Part shown: piece after piece, positions 36,401 through 46,260 of the stretch
How the letters are laid out: every line of letters starts with the position of its first letter
How positions within the stretch are numbered: the stretch's first letter is position 1
Assembly: GCA_017983755.1 (NCBI GenBank)
Contig: JAGOAU010000005.1
Location: 62,001 to 126,000, forward strand
Direction of reading: 5' to 3'
Length of the DNA stretch: 64,000 bases
From: Azonexus sp.
Lineage (GTDB): Bacteria; Pseudomonadota; Gammaproteobacteria; Burkholderiales; Rhodocyclaceae
The notes under the pieces: model-generated
Databases searched by the model: none
What the model saw: the letters and a program-made list of their open reading frames with translations, nothing else
Told to the model about the DNA's origin: nothing
Program-made: the position numbers and the translations under genes

Positions 36401-36946
36401 TCAATTCGTATCGGTGCGAGTTTGCTCGACCCAGATCAGCTTGTCGGTGGCAAAGCCGAGTGCCTTGGCCTGACCGATCAGTTGCTCGCGCACCTCGGCC
36501 GGCAGCGTCTTGTCGCGGGCAAGAATCCACAGGTAATCGCGATCCGGCCCGGCGACGAGCGACCAGCGATAGTTCTGCTGATCGAGCGCAATGACGTGAT
36601 AGCCGCCGTAGAACGGGCCGAAGAACGACACCTTCAGCGACGCGGTATTGCTGTCGCCGATGAACAGGGCGCGGCCGACGGCTTCCTTCCACGCCTGACG
36701 CTGCGTGTCGTAGCCCCGGTTGATGACCTTGACGCTGCCGTCGTCCTGCAACTGGTAGGTGGCATTGACGTCGCTCATGCCGCGTTCGAAGGAATGGTCG
36801 AGCCGGGCGATTTCGTACCACTGCCCGAGGTAGCGATTGATGTCGAACGACGTGACCGGCCGCAGGCCGTCGGGAGGCGCCGTAGCACAGGCGGACAGGG
36901 TCAGGGCGAGGAGCAGGGCGAGGATGGCGGGGCGAAGAGACGACAT
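36401..36946 (-). CDS. blc: Blc-like outer-membrane lipocalin
   Basis: 181 residues. Lipoprotein signal with lipobox LSAC (Cys at 19). The lipocalin motif RYLGQWYEIARLDHSFERG is at 38-56, then NATYQLQDDGSVKVINRGYD, and the third motif RDYLWILARDKTLP. Bacterial lipocalins bind lipids or damaged membrane products. First gene of the leftward arm of the second divergent promoter. Confidence 0.92.
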   Translation of the reverse strand: MSSLRPAILALLLALTLSACATAPPDGLRPVTSFDINRYLGQWYEIARLDHSFERGMSDVNATYQLQDDGSVKVINRGYDTQRQAWKEAVGRALFIGDSNTASLKVSFFGPFYGGYHVIALDQQNYRWSLVAGPDRDYLWILARDKTLPAEVREQLIGQAKALGFATDKLIWVEQTRTDTN

Positions 36947-37002
36947 GGGCAGACTTTCTGAAGGCGACGCAAGGGATTTTTGAGAACTCAGTTGGCTTTA
37001 TT

Positions 37003-37015
37003 TTGTCCTAGACAA
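37003..37015. promoter_or_regulatory. palindrome TTGTCCTAGACAA, operator candidate 2
   Basis: Identical 13-mer to 29551-29563, with T/A flanks (TTTGTCCTAGACAAA). Between lipocalin and SDR, which diverge. AT-rich surroundings. Confidence 0.65.
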
Positions 37016-37073
37016 AAATGGAAATCAACCACAATAATTCACAAATCAAGTCGTAAATGATTAACCAAATGAA

Positions 37074-37090
37074 TTTCGTTCTGGACGAAA
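37074..37090. promoter_or_regulatory. related palindrome near the SDR start
   Basis: TTTCGT-TCTGG-ACGAAA, perfect 6-bp arms; resembles TTGTCCTAGACAA with changes. 22 bases upstream of the SDR ATG. Confidence 0.4.
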
Positions 37091-37112
37091 TGAAAGCAAC
37101 CGAGGAAACGAC

Positions 37113-37853
37113 ATGACCAGATCCGCAATCGTCACGGGCGCCGCAGGTGGTGTCGGGCGGGCCATGGTGGCTCGACTTGCTGCCCGGGGTTGGCAACTGA
37201 TTGTCACCAGTCGCAGCGCAGAACACCTGACGGCGGCCTTCGGTGACCAGCACCTGCAGGTGGCTGCCGATTGCTCGACGCCGGCGGGCGCCCGGCAGAT
37301 TCTGCAGGCGGCCAGGGAACACCAGATGCAGCCCACCGCGTTGGCCCATTGCGTCGGCAATATTCGACTGGGCGCAATGCACCGCATGAGCGAAGCGGAT
37401 TTCAACGATTGCCTGAGCGCCAATCTGATCAGCGCCTTCCACACGCTGTCGGCCTTCGTCGGCGCCCTGCGCGAGGCACGCAGCCCCGGCGCCGCTGTGC
37501 TGGTTTCATCCGCCGCAGCGCGCATCGGCACCCCCAACCACGAAGCCGTCGCCGCCGCCAAGGCAGGGCTGGAAGGCATGGTTCGCGGCGCTGCCGCAAC
37601 GTATGCCGCCAACGCCATTCGTATCAATGCCGTGGCGCCCGGCATCATGGAAACGCCGGCGTCGGCCGGTGTCATTGCCAGCCCCGCCGCCCGCGAAGGT
37701 GCCGCCCGACAGTACCCGCTGCCGGGTATCGGCTCGCCGGATGAACTGGCCGAACTGATGGTCTGGCTGCTTTCCGACGCGGCCGCCCGCGTCACCGGAC
37801 AGGTCTGGTCGCTCGATGGCGGATTTTCCAGCATCCGCCCCTTGGTCAAGTGA
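37113..37853 (+). CDS. short-chain dehydrogenase/reductase-fold protein lacking the catalytic Tyr
   Basis: 246 residues. Cofactor motif TGAAGGVGRAMVARLAARGW (TGxxxGxG) near residue 8 and VSSAAARIG are present. At the active site YxxxK, the sequence is VAAAK (NHEAVAAAKAGLEGMV), so the tyrosine is replaced by valine. The lysine remains. Such proteins may have another reaction or only bind cofactor. First gene of the rightward operon after operator 2. Confidence 0.85.
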   Translation: MTRSAIVTGAAGGVGRAMVARLAARGWQLIVTSRSAEHLTAAFGDQHLQVAADCSTPAGARQILQAAREHQMQPTALAHCVGNIRLGAMHRMSEADFNDCLSANLISAFHTLSAFVGALREARSPGAAVLVSSAAARIGTPNHEAVAAAKAGLEGMVRGAAATYAANAIRINAVAPGIMETPASAGVIASPAAREGAARQYPLPGIGSPDELAELMVWLLSDAAARVTGQVWSLDGGFSSIRPLVK

Positions 37854-37861
37854 GGTTCACC

Positions 37862-38320
37862 ATGGCTGACGAAAACTCTGTCGCGCTGCCCCGTACCGTT
37901 GCCTGGCTCGGTTACGGCGGCCTGCTTCCCTTTCTGGTACTGACGCCGGCCAGCCAGCTCGATTACCCCCATGGCGCGGTGTGGAGCGATGCGCTCTACG
38001 CCTACGGGGCGATCATCCTCAGTTTCATCGGCGCGCTGCACTGGGGGCTGGCGATGAGCCTGCCCGAACTGAGCGAACGCCAGCGCTCGGCGTGGTTCAC
38101 GTGGAGCGTCGTGCCGGCCCTGATTGCCTGGCCGGCCGTCCTCTTCTCACCATCACTGGCCGCGCCGCTGCTGGTTTTCGGCTTTATCGCCCACTACCTG
38201 CAAGACCGGCGGCTGGCCCGGCAGGCGAGACTGCCGGACTGGTACCTGCCGCTCCGCCTACGCTTGAGCAGCGTCGCCGTTGTCTGTCTGGTCGTTGGTG
38301 TTTTTGCAAGCTGTGTTTAA
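37862..38320 (+). CDS. DUF3429 membrane protein
   Basis: 152 residues with five hydrophobic segments (VAWLGYGGLLPFLVL, AYGAIILSFIGALHWGLAM, WSVVPALIAWPAVLF, LLVFGFIAHYLQ, SSVAVVCLVVGVFA). ALHWGLAMS and HYLQDRRLA are the DUF3429 hallmarks. Function unknown. Begins 9 bases after the SDR stop; ATG chosen over an in-frame GTG at 37850. Recurrent in photolyase clusters. Confidence 0.82.
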   Translation: MADENSVALPRTVAWLGYGGLLPFLVLTPASQLDYPHGAVWSDALYAYGAIILSFIGALHWGLAMSLPELSERQRSAWFTWSVVPALIAWPAVLFSPSLAAPLLVFGFIAHYLQDRRLARQARLPDWYLPLRLRLSSVAVVCLVVGVFASCV

Positions 38321-38347
38321 CTGCGGAAAGCACTTGGAGGTCGCGCC

Positions 38348-38710
38348 ATGAACCTGTTCAATCGCTTGCCCGGCTTCACCCGCACACCGGCCGGGAAGGA
38401 GCGTGTCATCCTCCGTCAGCTCCCCCGGGCCTTCCTGTTCGGCACGCTGCTGCTCGCCATCCCGTCGCTACTGGCCCGGCTGCTCGTCGGCACGGATGAT
38501 GCGCTGGCGGTCACCACCACCGACATTTATGTCATCAGCCTGGTCATCCTGCACTGGACGGTTGTGTTCACCGTCGGCATTGCCGCCTTCATCGTCATGA
38601 TGATGAAAGGCCCGGCCTATGTCGCCGATGCCTATCCGCTAAACGAAGCGGAAACGCTGGATGGAACACCAAAATGGAAGCCGGCAAACGAAAAGCCACA
38701 TGGCCGTTGA
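38348..38710 (+). CDS. hypothetical two-helix membrane protein (120 aa)
   Basis: 120 residues. Two membrane helices: FLFGTLLLAIPSLLARLLVG (about 30-49) and ISLVILHWTVVFTVGIAAFI near 63-82, with charged ends (WKPANEKPHGR). I do not recognise a family. Good ribosome site GGAGG before the ATG. Overlaps the UbiB-type kinase gene by 11 bases. Part of the cluster operon. Confidence 0.75.
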   Translation: MNLFNRLPGFTRTPAGKERVILRQLPRAFLFGTLLLAIPSLLARLLVGTDDALAVTTTDIYVISLVILHWTVVFTVGIAAFIVMMMKGPAYVADAYPLNEAETLDGTPKWKPANEKPHGR

Positions 38711-40088
38711 GCGGGTAACCAAGTCCTCAGCCGTTCCCGGCAATCGCTGGTCGCGCCTGGCCCGGCTGGGTTCGCTGGCCGGCGGCGTGGCCGGCAGCAT
38801 GCTGGCCGAGGGCGCCCGCCAGTTTGCCCAGGGCAAGCGGCCGCAAATGCATCAACTGCTGCTGACGCCGGCCAACGCCCGCCGCGTGGCTGACCAACTG
38901 GCGCAATTGCGCGGGGCGGCGATGAAAGTCGGGCAGTTGCTGTCGATGGATGCCGGCGAACTGTTGCCCCCGGAACTGGCCGAAATCCTCTCCCGGCTGC
39001 GCGCCGATGCCATCCCGATGCCGATGAGCCAGGTCGTCGCCGCCCTCAACGCCAACTGGGGCGAAGGCTGGGATAGTCATTTCGAGCGTTTCTCCTTTAC
39101 CCCGATGGCGGCGGCCTCGATTGGCCAGGTGCATTTTGGGCAACGCAAGGATGGACGAAAAGTCGCCGTCAAAATCCAGTACCCCGGCATCCGCCGCAGC
39201 ATCGACAGCGATGTCGATAACGTTGCCACGCTGCTCCGCGTTTCCGGCTTGCTACCGAAGTCTCTGGACATCAAGCCGCTGCTCGACGAAGCGAAAAAGC
39301 AGCTCCACGACGAGGCCGACTACCGCCGCGAAGGGGCCTGCATGATGCAGTTCGCCAGCCTGCTGGCCGATGCCGACGAGTTTATGGTGCCGGAAATGCA
39401 CGACGATCTGACGACGGAAAGCATCCTGGCCATGACCCGCCTCGACGGCGATGCGGTAGAGACCTTGATCCACCTGCCCCAGGCCGAACGCGACCGCATC
39501 GTCAGCCAGCTTTTCCGCCTGCTGTTTCGCGAAATATTCGAATTCCGGCTGATCCAGACCGACCCGAATTTTGCCAACTATCGCTATGCCGCAGCATCGC
39601 AACAGCTCATCCTGCTCGACTTCGGCGCCACCCGCGCCTATCCGGTGGCGATGGTCGACAGCTATCGGCAACTGATGAACTGCGCCACGCGCAACGACCG
39701 GCAGGGTATGGACGAGGCTGCCGTGGCCATCGGCTATTTTCAGAAGGACATCGAGGAAAACCAGCGCCAGGCGGTGCTCGACATTTTTGAGCTGGCTTGC
39801 GAACCCCTCGGTCACATTGGCGAATACGATTTTGGGGCATCCGACCTCGGTGTCCGCATCCGCGACGCCGGCATGGTGCTCGGCATGGATCGCGATTTCT
39901 GGCACACCCCGCCGGCCGACGCGCTTTTCCTGCATCGCAAGCTGGGCGGGCTCTATTTGCTGGCGGCGAAACTTAAGGCACGGTCGGATGTGAACGGCCT
40001 GGCGGGAAGCCTGCTCGGACTGGAAACAACGGTCACCGAAGCTGAGGGCGCCTTGCTGCGGTCAACCGGGCCAAACGGACAAAATTGA
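38700..40088 (+). CDS. ABC1/UbiB-family atypical kinase
   Basis: 462 residues. The KxGQ motif KVGQLLSMDAGELLPPEL is near residue 80, then AAASIGQVHFGQRKDGRKVAV (A-rich loop and lysine), VAVKIQYPG, QTDPNFANYRYA (variant of the catalytic NxxN/HADxH loop) and LLDFGATRAYP (DFG). The COQ8/UbiB family supports quinone synthesis and lipid handling; this is the paralogous branch, not proven to be UbiB. ATG at 38700 chosen; upstream starts lie in the previous gene. Last gene of the cluster. Confidence 0.9.
   Translation: MAVERVTKSSAVPGNRWSRLARLGSLAGGVAGSMLAEGARQFAQGKRPQMHQLLLTPANARRVADQLAQLRGAAMKVGQLLSMDAGELLPPELAEILSRLRADAIPMPMSQVVAALNANWGEGWDSHFERFSFTPMAAASIGQVHFGQRKDGRKVAVKIQYPGIRRSIDSDVDNVATLLRVSGLLPKSLDIKPLLDEAKKQLHDEADYRREGACMMQFASLLADADEFMVPEMHDDLTTESILAMTRLDGDAVETLIHLPQAERDRIVSQLFRLLFREIFEFRLIQTDPNFANYRYAAASQQLILLDFGATRAYPVAMVDSYRQLMNCATRNDRQGMDEAAVAIGYFQKDIEENQRQAVLDIFELACEPLGHIGEYDFGASDLGVRIRDAGMVLGMDRDFWHTPPADALFLHRKLGGLYLLAAKLKARSDVNGLAGSLLGLETTVTEAEGALLRSTGPNGQN
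40057..40087 (+). repeat. dispersed TGCGGTC(G/A)AC repeat, 3' end of the UbiB-type gene
   Basis: TGCGGTCAACCGGGCCAAAC followed by GGACAAAATTG. Ends at the stop codon. Confidence 0.45.
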
Positions 40089-40115
40089 AATCACGACCAT
40101 CGCTGCCGTGATTTC
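40087..40115 (+). terminator. hairpin at the end of the photolyase/LOV cluster
   Basis: GAAATCACG / CGTGATTTC, perfect 9-bp arms with an 11-base loop, beginning in the stop codon of the UbiB-type gene. No long T-run, so terminator strength is uncertain. Confidence 0.5.
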
Positions 40116-40245
40116 TATTCCGCCCAGTTTTAGATCCAAGAGTCCCTGCCCGACTGCATTTTCTAATCCCGACAGGACGCCTTGATTAGCCAGCGGTTCG
40201 GAAAAAGCCTGCGGTTGTTCCATCGGCCAAAATTGGCCACGCGGT

Positions 40246-40451
40246 TCAGAATTGCTTGACCTCGATGTTCAGCGTCTGGATGCGATAGGCGATCTGGCGC
40301 GGGGTCATGCCGAGGATGCGGGCAGCCTTGGCCTGGACCCAGCCGGCCTGTTCCAGCGCGGCGATGACGCGCTCCTTTTCCGAAAGGTTGGGATCGTCGA
40401 TATCGACGGCCTCGGAAATCGGCCCGGAAACGGGGTTGACCGCAGCAGGCG
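40246..40451 (-). pseudogene. detached 3' end of nifA (C-terminal HTH)
   Basis: 204 bases match the end of the intact nifA (41685-41888) with 8 differences, all synonymous; it encodes AAVNPVSGPISEAVDIDDPN through TLNIEVKQF, with its own TGA instead of TAG. There is no upstream nifA sequence, so it is a fragment. The two copies flank an AT-richer gene. It reads as the tail of an older nifA allele left behind by recombination. Confidence 0.9.
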
Positions 40452-40615
40452 TCGCAATCGAAGGAGCTAAGCTCGAACTAAATCCGGGCTAGACTTATAA
40501 CTTCTTTGCCTCCGACTCCGATGCCCTGTGGGCAACACATATTTGAACTTGGCCCCTTTGGCCGACAAATGATGGAAAACACAATCTTCCCCAAAATGAA
40601 GTTCAGCCAAGCCTT

Positions 40616-41461
40616 ATGAAAAATGGACGAGTTATCTCGGCCTTGCTTTTGTTTGTGGGCTTAGTGGTTGGCTATCTATTCGCCCAAACATTAGATAACG
40701 AACGGGTATTCCATGGGGTTCCGATTAACCCTTTCAAAATTGGAACCTCAGCAAGAATGGGGGCCATTTATGGAGCGCGTTTGTCCATCCCGGCACACTA
40801 CCTCTATTTCCCGGTTGAGTATGAGGGAGATGATTCTTGGAAACCATCTAAAAATAAACCGGAACGAACCGCCGATAGCGAGATCAGGGCGTTCAGCGTG
40901 TATGTTCAATTGCCTGATCTGAAACCACGTAGTCCCGAAAATGAAGCCAGCTTTCAGCAGAGTTTCAAAGGAACTGGTGTGCATGACTGGGTCATGATTG
41001 GAGTTCAGAGGAGCGACAAAACTCCCCTCACAGCAGAACAAGCTAAGTTTGGGAGCAATGGGTTGGGCCGGGTCGCTGCTAGGGCGCTAACTATTTTCGA
41101 TGCCAACAACTCCCGGCGCGACAAAGACATTCCAGCAAATGTGCATTTTGAGATTGAGCCGGACCAACTTCTCGGGTTAACGGTGGCAACCCCAATTGGA
41201 ACTGGCACCAATAAACCGGCCATATGGAATGACCAGCTGTATTGGGTCGGCACCCCAGGTGAGGAAGTGAATACCTTCATTAAATGTTTTAGTAAAAACT
41301 ACACAACAAAGAACAATCCAGGCAATTGCACCCACGAATTTTATGTTCCAGAGTTAAACGCACGCATTTCCGTAATTTACAAAAAAAGTCATTTGCCGCA
41401 ATGGCGCGAAATCGAAGCCAAATCTCGCAAGCTGTTACTTTCATTTCGCACTCTCAAATAG
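40616..41461 (+). CDS. hypothetical membrane-anchored protein, likely foreign (281 aa)
   Basis: 281 residues, with one N-terminal helix (VISALLLFVGLVVGYLFAQ) and a soluble exported remainder rich in Asn, Lys and Ser. Two cysteines in FIKCFSKNYTTKNNPGNCTH may pair. Codon use is visibly AT-richer than all neighbours. I recognise no family with confidence; it loosely resembles periplasmic immunity-type proteins. Flanked by the two nifA tails, so transferred together with one of them. Confidence 0.75.
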   Translation: MKNGRVISALLLFVGLVVGYLFAQTLDNERVFHGVPINPFKIGTSARMGAIYGARLSIPAHYLYFPVEYEGDDSWKPSKNKPERTADSEIRAFSVYVQLPDLKPRSPENEASFQQSFKGTGVHDWVMIGVQRSDKTPLTAEQAKFGSNGLGRVAARALTIFDANNSRRDKDIPANVHFEIEPDQLLGLTVATPIGTGTNKPAIWNDQLYWVGTPGEEVNTFIKCFSKNYTTKNNPGNCTHEFYVPELNARISVIYKKSHLPQWREIEAKSRKLLLSFRTLK

Positions 41462-41682
41462 CCTAGACTAAATTCTGCTTGTCATGACAAGGGACAAGGC
41501 TCAAGTTGAATCTTCCGCTTTCCGTTGCGTTGAGAGTTTGAGCCTGGCCACGCTTTCTTCTTCTGGCGTTGCAATGATCCCTGATTCGGGTACGAACGTA
41601 CCCATTGTGGGGATAAAAACCAGTGTCGATTCTGATGCCCCGTATTCCGCGAACTAAAGCGGCAGGATTAGTTCATGCCAAC

Positions 41683-43305
<1,623 letters not shown>

Positions 43306-43314
43306 GTGCTTCTC

Positions 43315-44844
43315 TTAGATCGGGTCGCCGTCGAGACGGAATTCGACGATCGCCGCGCAGCCACCGCTGGCGCTTTCCTCCAGGTCGATGATGCCGCCGT
43401 GGTCGGCGACGACCTGCTGGGCGCGCGAAAGGCCGGTGCCGATGTGTTTGCCGCTGCCGTTCTTGGCCGTGAAGAAGGGCTCGAAGGCCTTGTGTCGCCA
43501 TTCGGGCGGGATGCCGGGCCCGGAATCGGCGACGGCGACGACGATGCAGTCGCGGTCGACGGCACTGGTCAGGCTCAGTTCGCGGCGCTTCCAGCCCTTG
43601 ATGTTCATCGCCTCGATGGCGTTGTCGACCAGCGCCTTGAACAGCATGCGCAGCTGCAGCGGGCGGCCGATGATCGGCGGTAGCGTGGCGGCCGGCTGCC
43701 AGTCGACGACGACGCCGGCGGCGAGCAGGCGCGGGGTGCAGATTTCCAGCACGTCGCGCAGGATTTCGTTGAGGTTGATGCGGACGACGATTTCCTGCGG
43801 GCTTTGCGGGATCACCTGGCGCAACGCTTCCATGTGCTCGCGGCTGGCCGCCAGCGCCTGCTGCAGTACGCCGGCGCTGGCCGGGTCGCGCCGCTGCAGG
43901 ACCGAGGCGGCCGAGGCCATGATGTTCATCGGCTCCTCCAGGCGGAAGATGGCGGCCGACAGGCCCTCGCGGATGGCGGCAGTGCGCTCCTCGTCGGCCA
44001 GCACCGCCTGCAGGGCGGCGGCGCGCGCGCGCTCCTGCTCCTCGCGCAGCGAACTGACGTCGGAAATCACCAGCAGCAGGCCGGGCTGGCCGTCGGCGCA
44101 GAAATAGCTGTCGGCGCAGTCGCCGTGCATCTCGATCGCCGAGGCGCTGACCGACAGCCAGCGTGGCCGGCCGCCGGCGCGGTCGATGCGCGATTCGCGG
44201 CTGGCGAAGCTGCAGCGCTCCGGGTCTTCGGCCAGCGCCTCGCGCCAGTGCGGCGACAGGCTGTCGAGCAGCGTGTGGGCCGGTTCCTTGGCGTGCAGGT
44301 CGCTGACCAGTTTCTTGTATTCCTGGTTGTCGAGAATGACGCGGCCGGTCGGGTCGAGCAGGGCGAAGGCGATCGGCGCCGCGTCGACGACCGATTCGAT
44401 CAGGTGCTTCTGGTTGCGCACGACGCGCTCCAGCCGGTGCATTTCGGTGATGTCGCGGTGCATGCCGAGGAAGTGCGTCGTCTTGCCCTTGGCGTCGACG
44501 ACCGGCGAGATGGTCAGCTCGGCCAGGTAGAGCGCGCCGTCCTTGCGCCGGTTGAGCACCTTGCCCGACCACGGCCGCTGCGCCGTCAGCTCGCCCCACA
44601 TCGCCTGGTAGAGCGCGGCCGGTGTCGTGTGGTTGGAAAGCACGGATTCGTTCTTGCCGACGATCTCGTCGGCGCCATAGCCGGTGACGCGGGTGAAGGA
44701 CTCGTTGGCAAAGAGGATGTTGGCGCGGGCGTCGGTGATCGAAATGGCGAGATCGGCCTGATCGACCGCCTGGCGATAGGCTTCGGGCGGCAGTTCCTTG
44801 TTCTGCTGAATGGCGGGCGCGGGGGCGCGGGTTGCAGCCGGCAT
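43315..44844 (-). CDS. nifL: NifL, redox- and nitrogen-responsive anti-activator of NifA
   Basis: 509 residues. PAS1 at about 25-130 (AISITDARANILFANESFTR, flavin-binding in the family), PAS2 about 150-255, then a kinase-like part: LEEPMNIMASAASVLQRRD at the H-box position without an obvious phospho-His, and an ATPase with FKALVDNAIEAMNIKG, DSGPGIPPEW and GTGLSRAQQVVADHGG. NifL sequesters NifA when oxygen or fixed nitrogen is present. Divergent from rnfA. Confidence 0.94.
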   Translation of the reverse strand: MPAATRAPAPAIQQNKELPPEAYRQAVDQADLAISITDARANILFANESFTRVTGYGADEIVGKNESVLSNHTTPAALYQAMWGELTAQRPWSGKVLNRRKDGALYLAELTISPVVDAKGKTTHFLGMHRDITEMHRLERVVRNQKHLIESVVDAAPIAFALLDPTGRVILDNQEYKKLVSDLHAKEPAHTLLDSLSPHWREALAEDPERCSFASRESRIDRAGGRPRWLSVSASAIEMHGDCADSYFCADGQPGLLLVISDVSSLREEQERARAAALQAVLADEERTAAIREGLSAAIFRLEEPMNIMASAASVLQRRDPASAGVLQQALAASREHMEALRQVIPQSPQEIVVRINLNEILRDVLEICTPRLLAAGVVVDWQPAATLPPIIGRPLQLRMLFKALVDNAIEAMNIKGWKRRELSLTSAVDRDCIVVAVADSGPGIPPEWRHKAFEPFFTAKNGSGKHIGTGLSRAQQVVADHGGIIDLEESASGGCAAIVEFRLDGDPI

Positions 44845-44983
44845 GGATGAGCTCCTGGCGAATTCGTCGGATTGGGTCGTGCGGGTTCAATTTGCCTACT
44901 CCTAGCAGCTTCCGTGCCGCAGTGCAGCATTCGGTGCGAGGCGGCTTGCCGTCAGGCTTTGGGGGCAAATCCGACGAAATCCA

Positions 44984-44999
44984 TGTCGCGTTTGCGACA
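44984..44999. promoter_or_regulatory. NifA upstream activator site for rnfA
   Basis: TGTCGCGTTTGCGACA, 86 bases above the -24 element of the rnf promoter. Confidence 0.9.
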
Positions 45000-45011
45000 T
45001 TGCTGGTCGGC

Positions 45012-45043
45012 TGGTTTTGCCCTGTTCTGGTGCGTCGACCGCA
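45012..45043 (-). repeat. dispersed TGCGGTC(G/A)AC repeat between the NifA site and rnf promoter
   Basis: Minus strand TGCGGTCGACGCACCAGAAC followed by AGGGCAAAACC. Confidence 0.45.
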
Positions 45044-45085
45044 GAAGCGGGCATTGATGCGGGTTTGCAGGGTGGTGGCCGGATT

Positions 45086-45101
45086 TGGCACGGCTCGTGC
45101 A
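45086..45101 (+). promoter_or_regulatory. sigma-54 promoter of the rnf operon
   Basis: TTGGCACGGCTCGTGCA; -24 TGGCAC, -12 GTGC with G instead of the first T. 35 bases upstream of rnfA. Confidence 0.82.
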
Positions 45102-45135
45102 GTGGAAGCTGCGGAAAAACTGAAAACCGATAGCC

Positions 45136-45714
45136 ATGAGCGAATTCCTTCTCCTGCTGCTTTCCACTGCGCTGGTGAACAACGTGGTGCTGATCAAGTT
45201 CCTCGGCCTGTGCCCGGTGATGGGGGTGTCGAAGAGCGTGGACAGCGCCTTCGGCATGGGCCTGGCGACGACCTTCGTCATCACCCTCGCCGCCGGCGCC
45301 TCCTGGATGCTCGACAACTGGCTACTGCAGCCACTGGGCCTCGGCTACCTGCGCATCCTGACCTTCATCCTGGTCATCGCCGCAGTCGTGCAATTCACCG
45401 AGATGTTCATCAAGAAGTCGAGCCCCGGCCTCTACCAGTCGCTCGGCATCTACCTGCCGCTGATCACCACCAACTGCGCCGTGCTCGGCGTCGCGCTGCT
45501 CAACGTCGAGCAGAAATTCAGCCTGTTCAAGAGCCTGCTCTACGGCTTCGGTTCGGCGCTCGGCTTCACCCTCGTCCTGCTCATCTTCGCCGGGCTGCGC
45601 GAGCGCATTGCGCTGGCCCGCGTGCCGGCCGCCTTCGCCGGGGCGCCGATCTCGTTCGTCACCATCAGCCTGCTGGCCCTGGCGTTCATGGGCTTCTCGG
45701 GCCTCAACGTTTAA
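45136..45714 (+). CDS. rnfA: RnfA, Rnf complex membrane subunit
   Basis: 192 residues, six membrane helices. [20 protein letters not shown] at the start with the Cys that holds a membrane Fe-S cluster together with RnfE, and [20 protein letters not shown] with the second Cys region. Rnf uses an ion gradient to drive NADH electrons to ferredoxin for nitrogenase, or the reverse. First gene of the NifA-controlled operon; 11 bases before rnfB. Confidence 0.96.
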   Translation: MSEFLLLLLSTALVNNVVLIKFLGLCPVMGVSKSVDSAFGMGLATTFVITLAAGASWMLDNWLLQPLGLGYLRILTFILVIAAVVQFTEMFIKKSSPGLYQSLGIYLPLITTNCAVLGVALLNVEQKFSLFKSLLYGFGSALGFTLVLLIFAGLRERIALARVPAAFAGAPISFVTISLLALAFMGFSGLNV

Positions 45715-45725
45715 GGGGAAACAGC

Positions 45726-46253
45726 ATGATCGCCGCCATCCTCAGCCTCACCATCCTCGGTGCCGCGCTCGGCATCATCCTCGGTGTCGCCAACAAGTTC
45801 CTGCAGGTCGAAGGCAATCCGCTGGTAGACGAGCTGATCGCCATGATGCCCGGCTCCAATTGCGGCCAGTGCGGTTTCCCCGGTTGCTCCGGCGCGGCGA
45901 CGGCGATCGCCGACGGCAGCGCGACGCCTACCTGCTGCCCGCCGGGCGGCAAGACGCTGGCCGCCGCCATCGCCGCCAGGCTGGGCCTGACCGTCGATCT
46001 GTCGGCGCTGTCCGACGACGGCCTGAAGATCGCGACAGTGGCCGAGGAGCTGTGTATCGGCTGCTGCCGCTGCAGCAAGGTCTGCCCGACCGACGCCATC
46101 ATCGGCGCCGCCAAGCAGGTGCATAACGTCTTCCGCGAAGCCTGCACCGGTTGTTCGAGCTGCGTCGAGAAATGCCCGACCGAGGCGCTGGTCATGCGCC
46201 CGGTGCCGGTCACCCTGCAACACTGGGTGATGCCCAAACCCCTCGCCGCGTGA
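45726..46253 (+). CDS. rnfB: RnfB, polyferredoxin subunit
   Basis: 175 residues. N-terminal membrane helix, then the 4Fe-4S motif MMPGSNCGQCGFPGCSGAAT with ATPTCCPPGG, and two ferredoxin motifs CIGCCRCSKVCPTDAI and CTGCSSCVEKCPTEAL. Passes electrons between ferredoxin and the membrane subunits. Seven bases before rnfC. Confidence 0.96.
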   Translation: MIAAILSLTILGAALGIILGVANKFLQVEGNPLVDELIAMMPGSNCGQCGFPGCSGAATAIADGSATPTCCPPGGKTLAAAIAARLGLTVDLSALSDDGLKIATVAEELCIGCCRCSKVCPTDAIIGAAKQVHNVFREACTGCSSCVEKCPTEALVMRPVPVTLQHWVMPKPLAA

Positions 46254-46260
46254 GAACAAC

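Noticed and set aside
41479..41490. Palindrome TTGTCATGACAA resembling the photolyase-cluster operator
   Set aside because: Lies behind a gene in the imported segment, not in a promoter; the core differs.
41588..41603. Perfect palindrome GGGTACG-AA-CGTACCC
   Set aside because: Isolated, between convergent genes, without T-run or neighbour logic; noted only as a possible hairpin.
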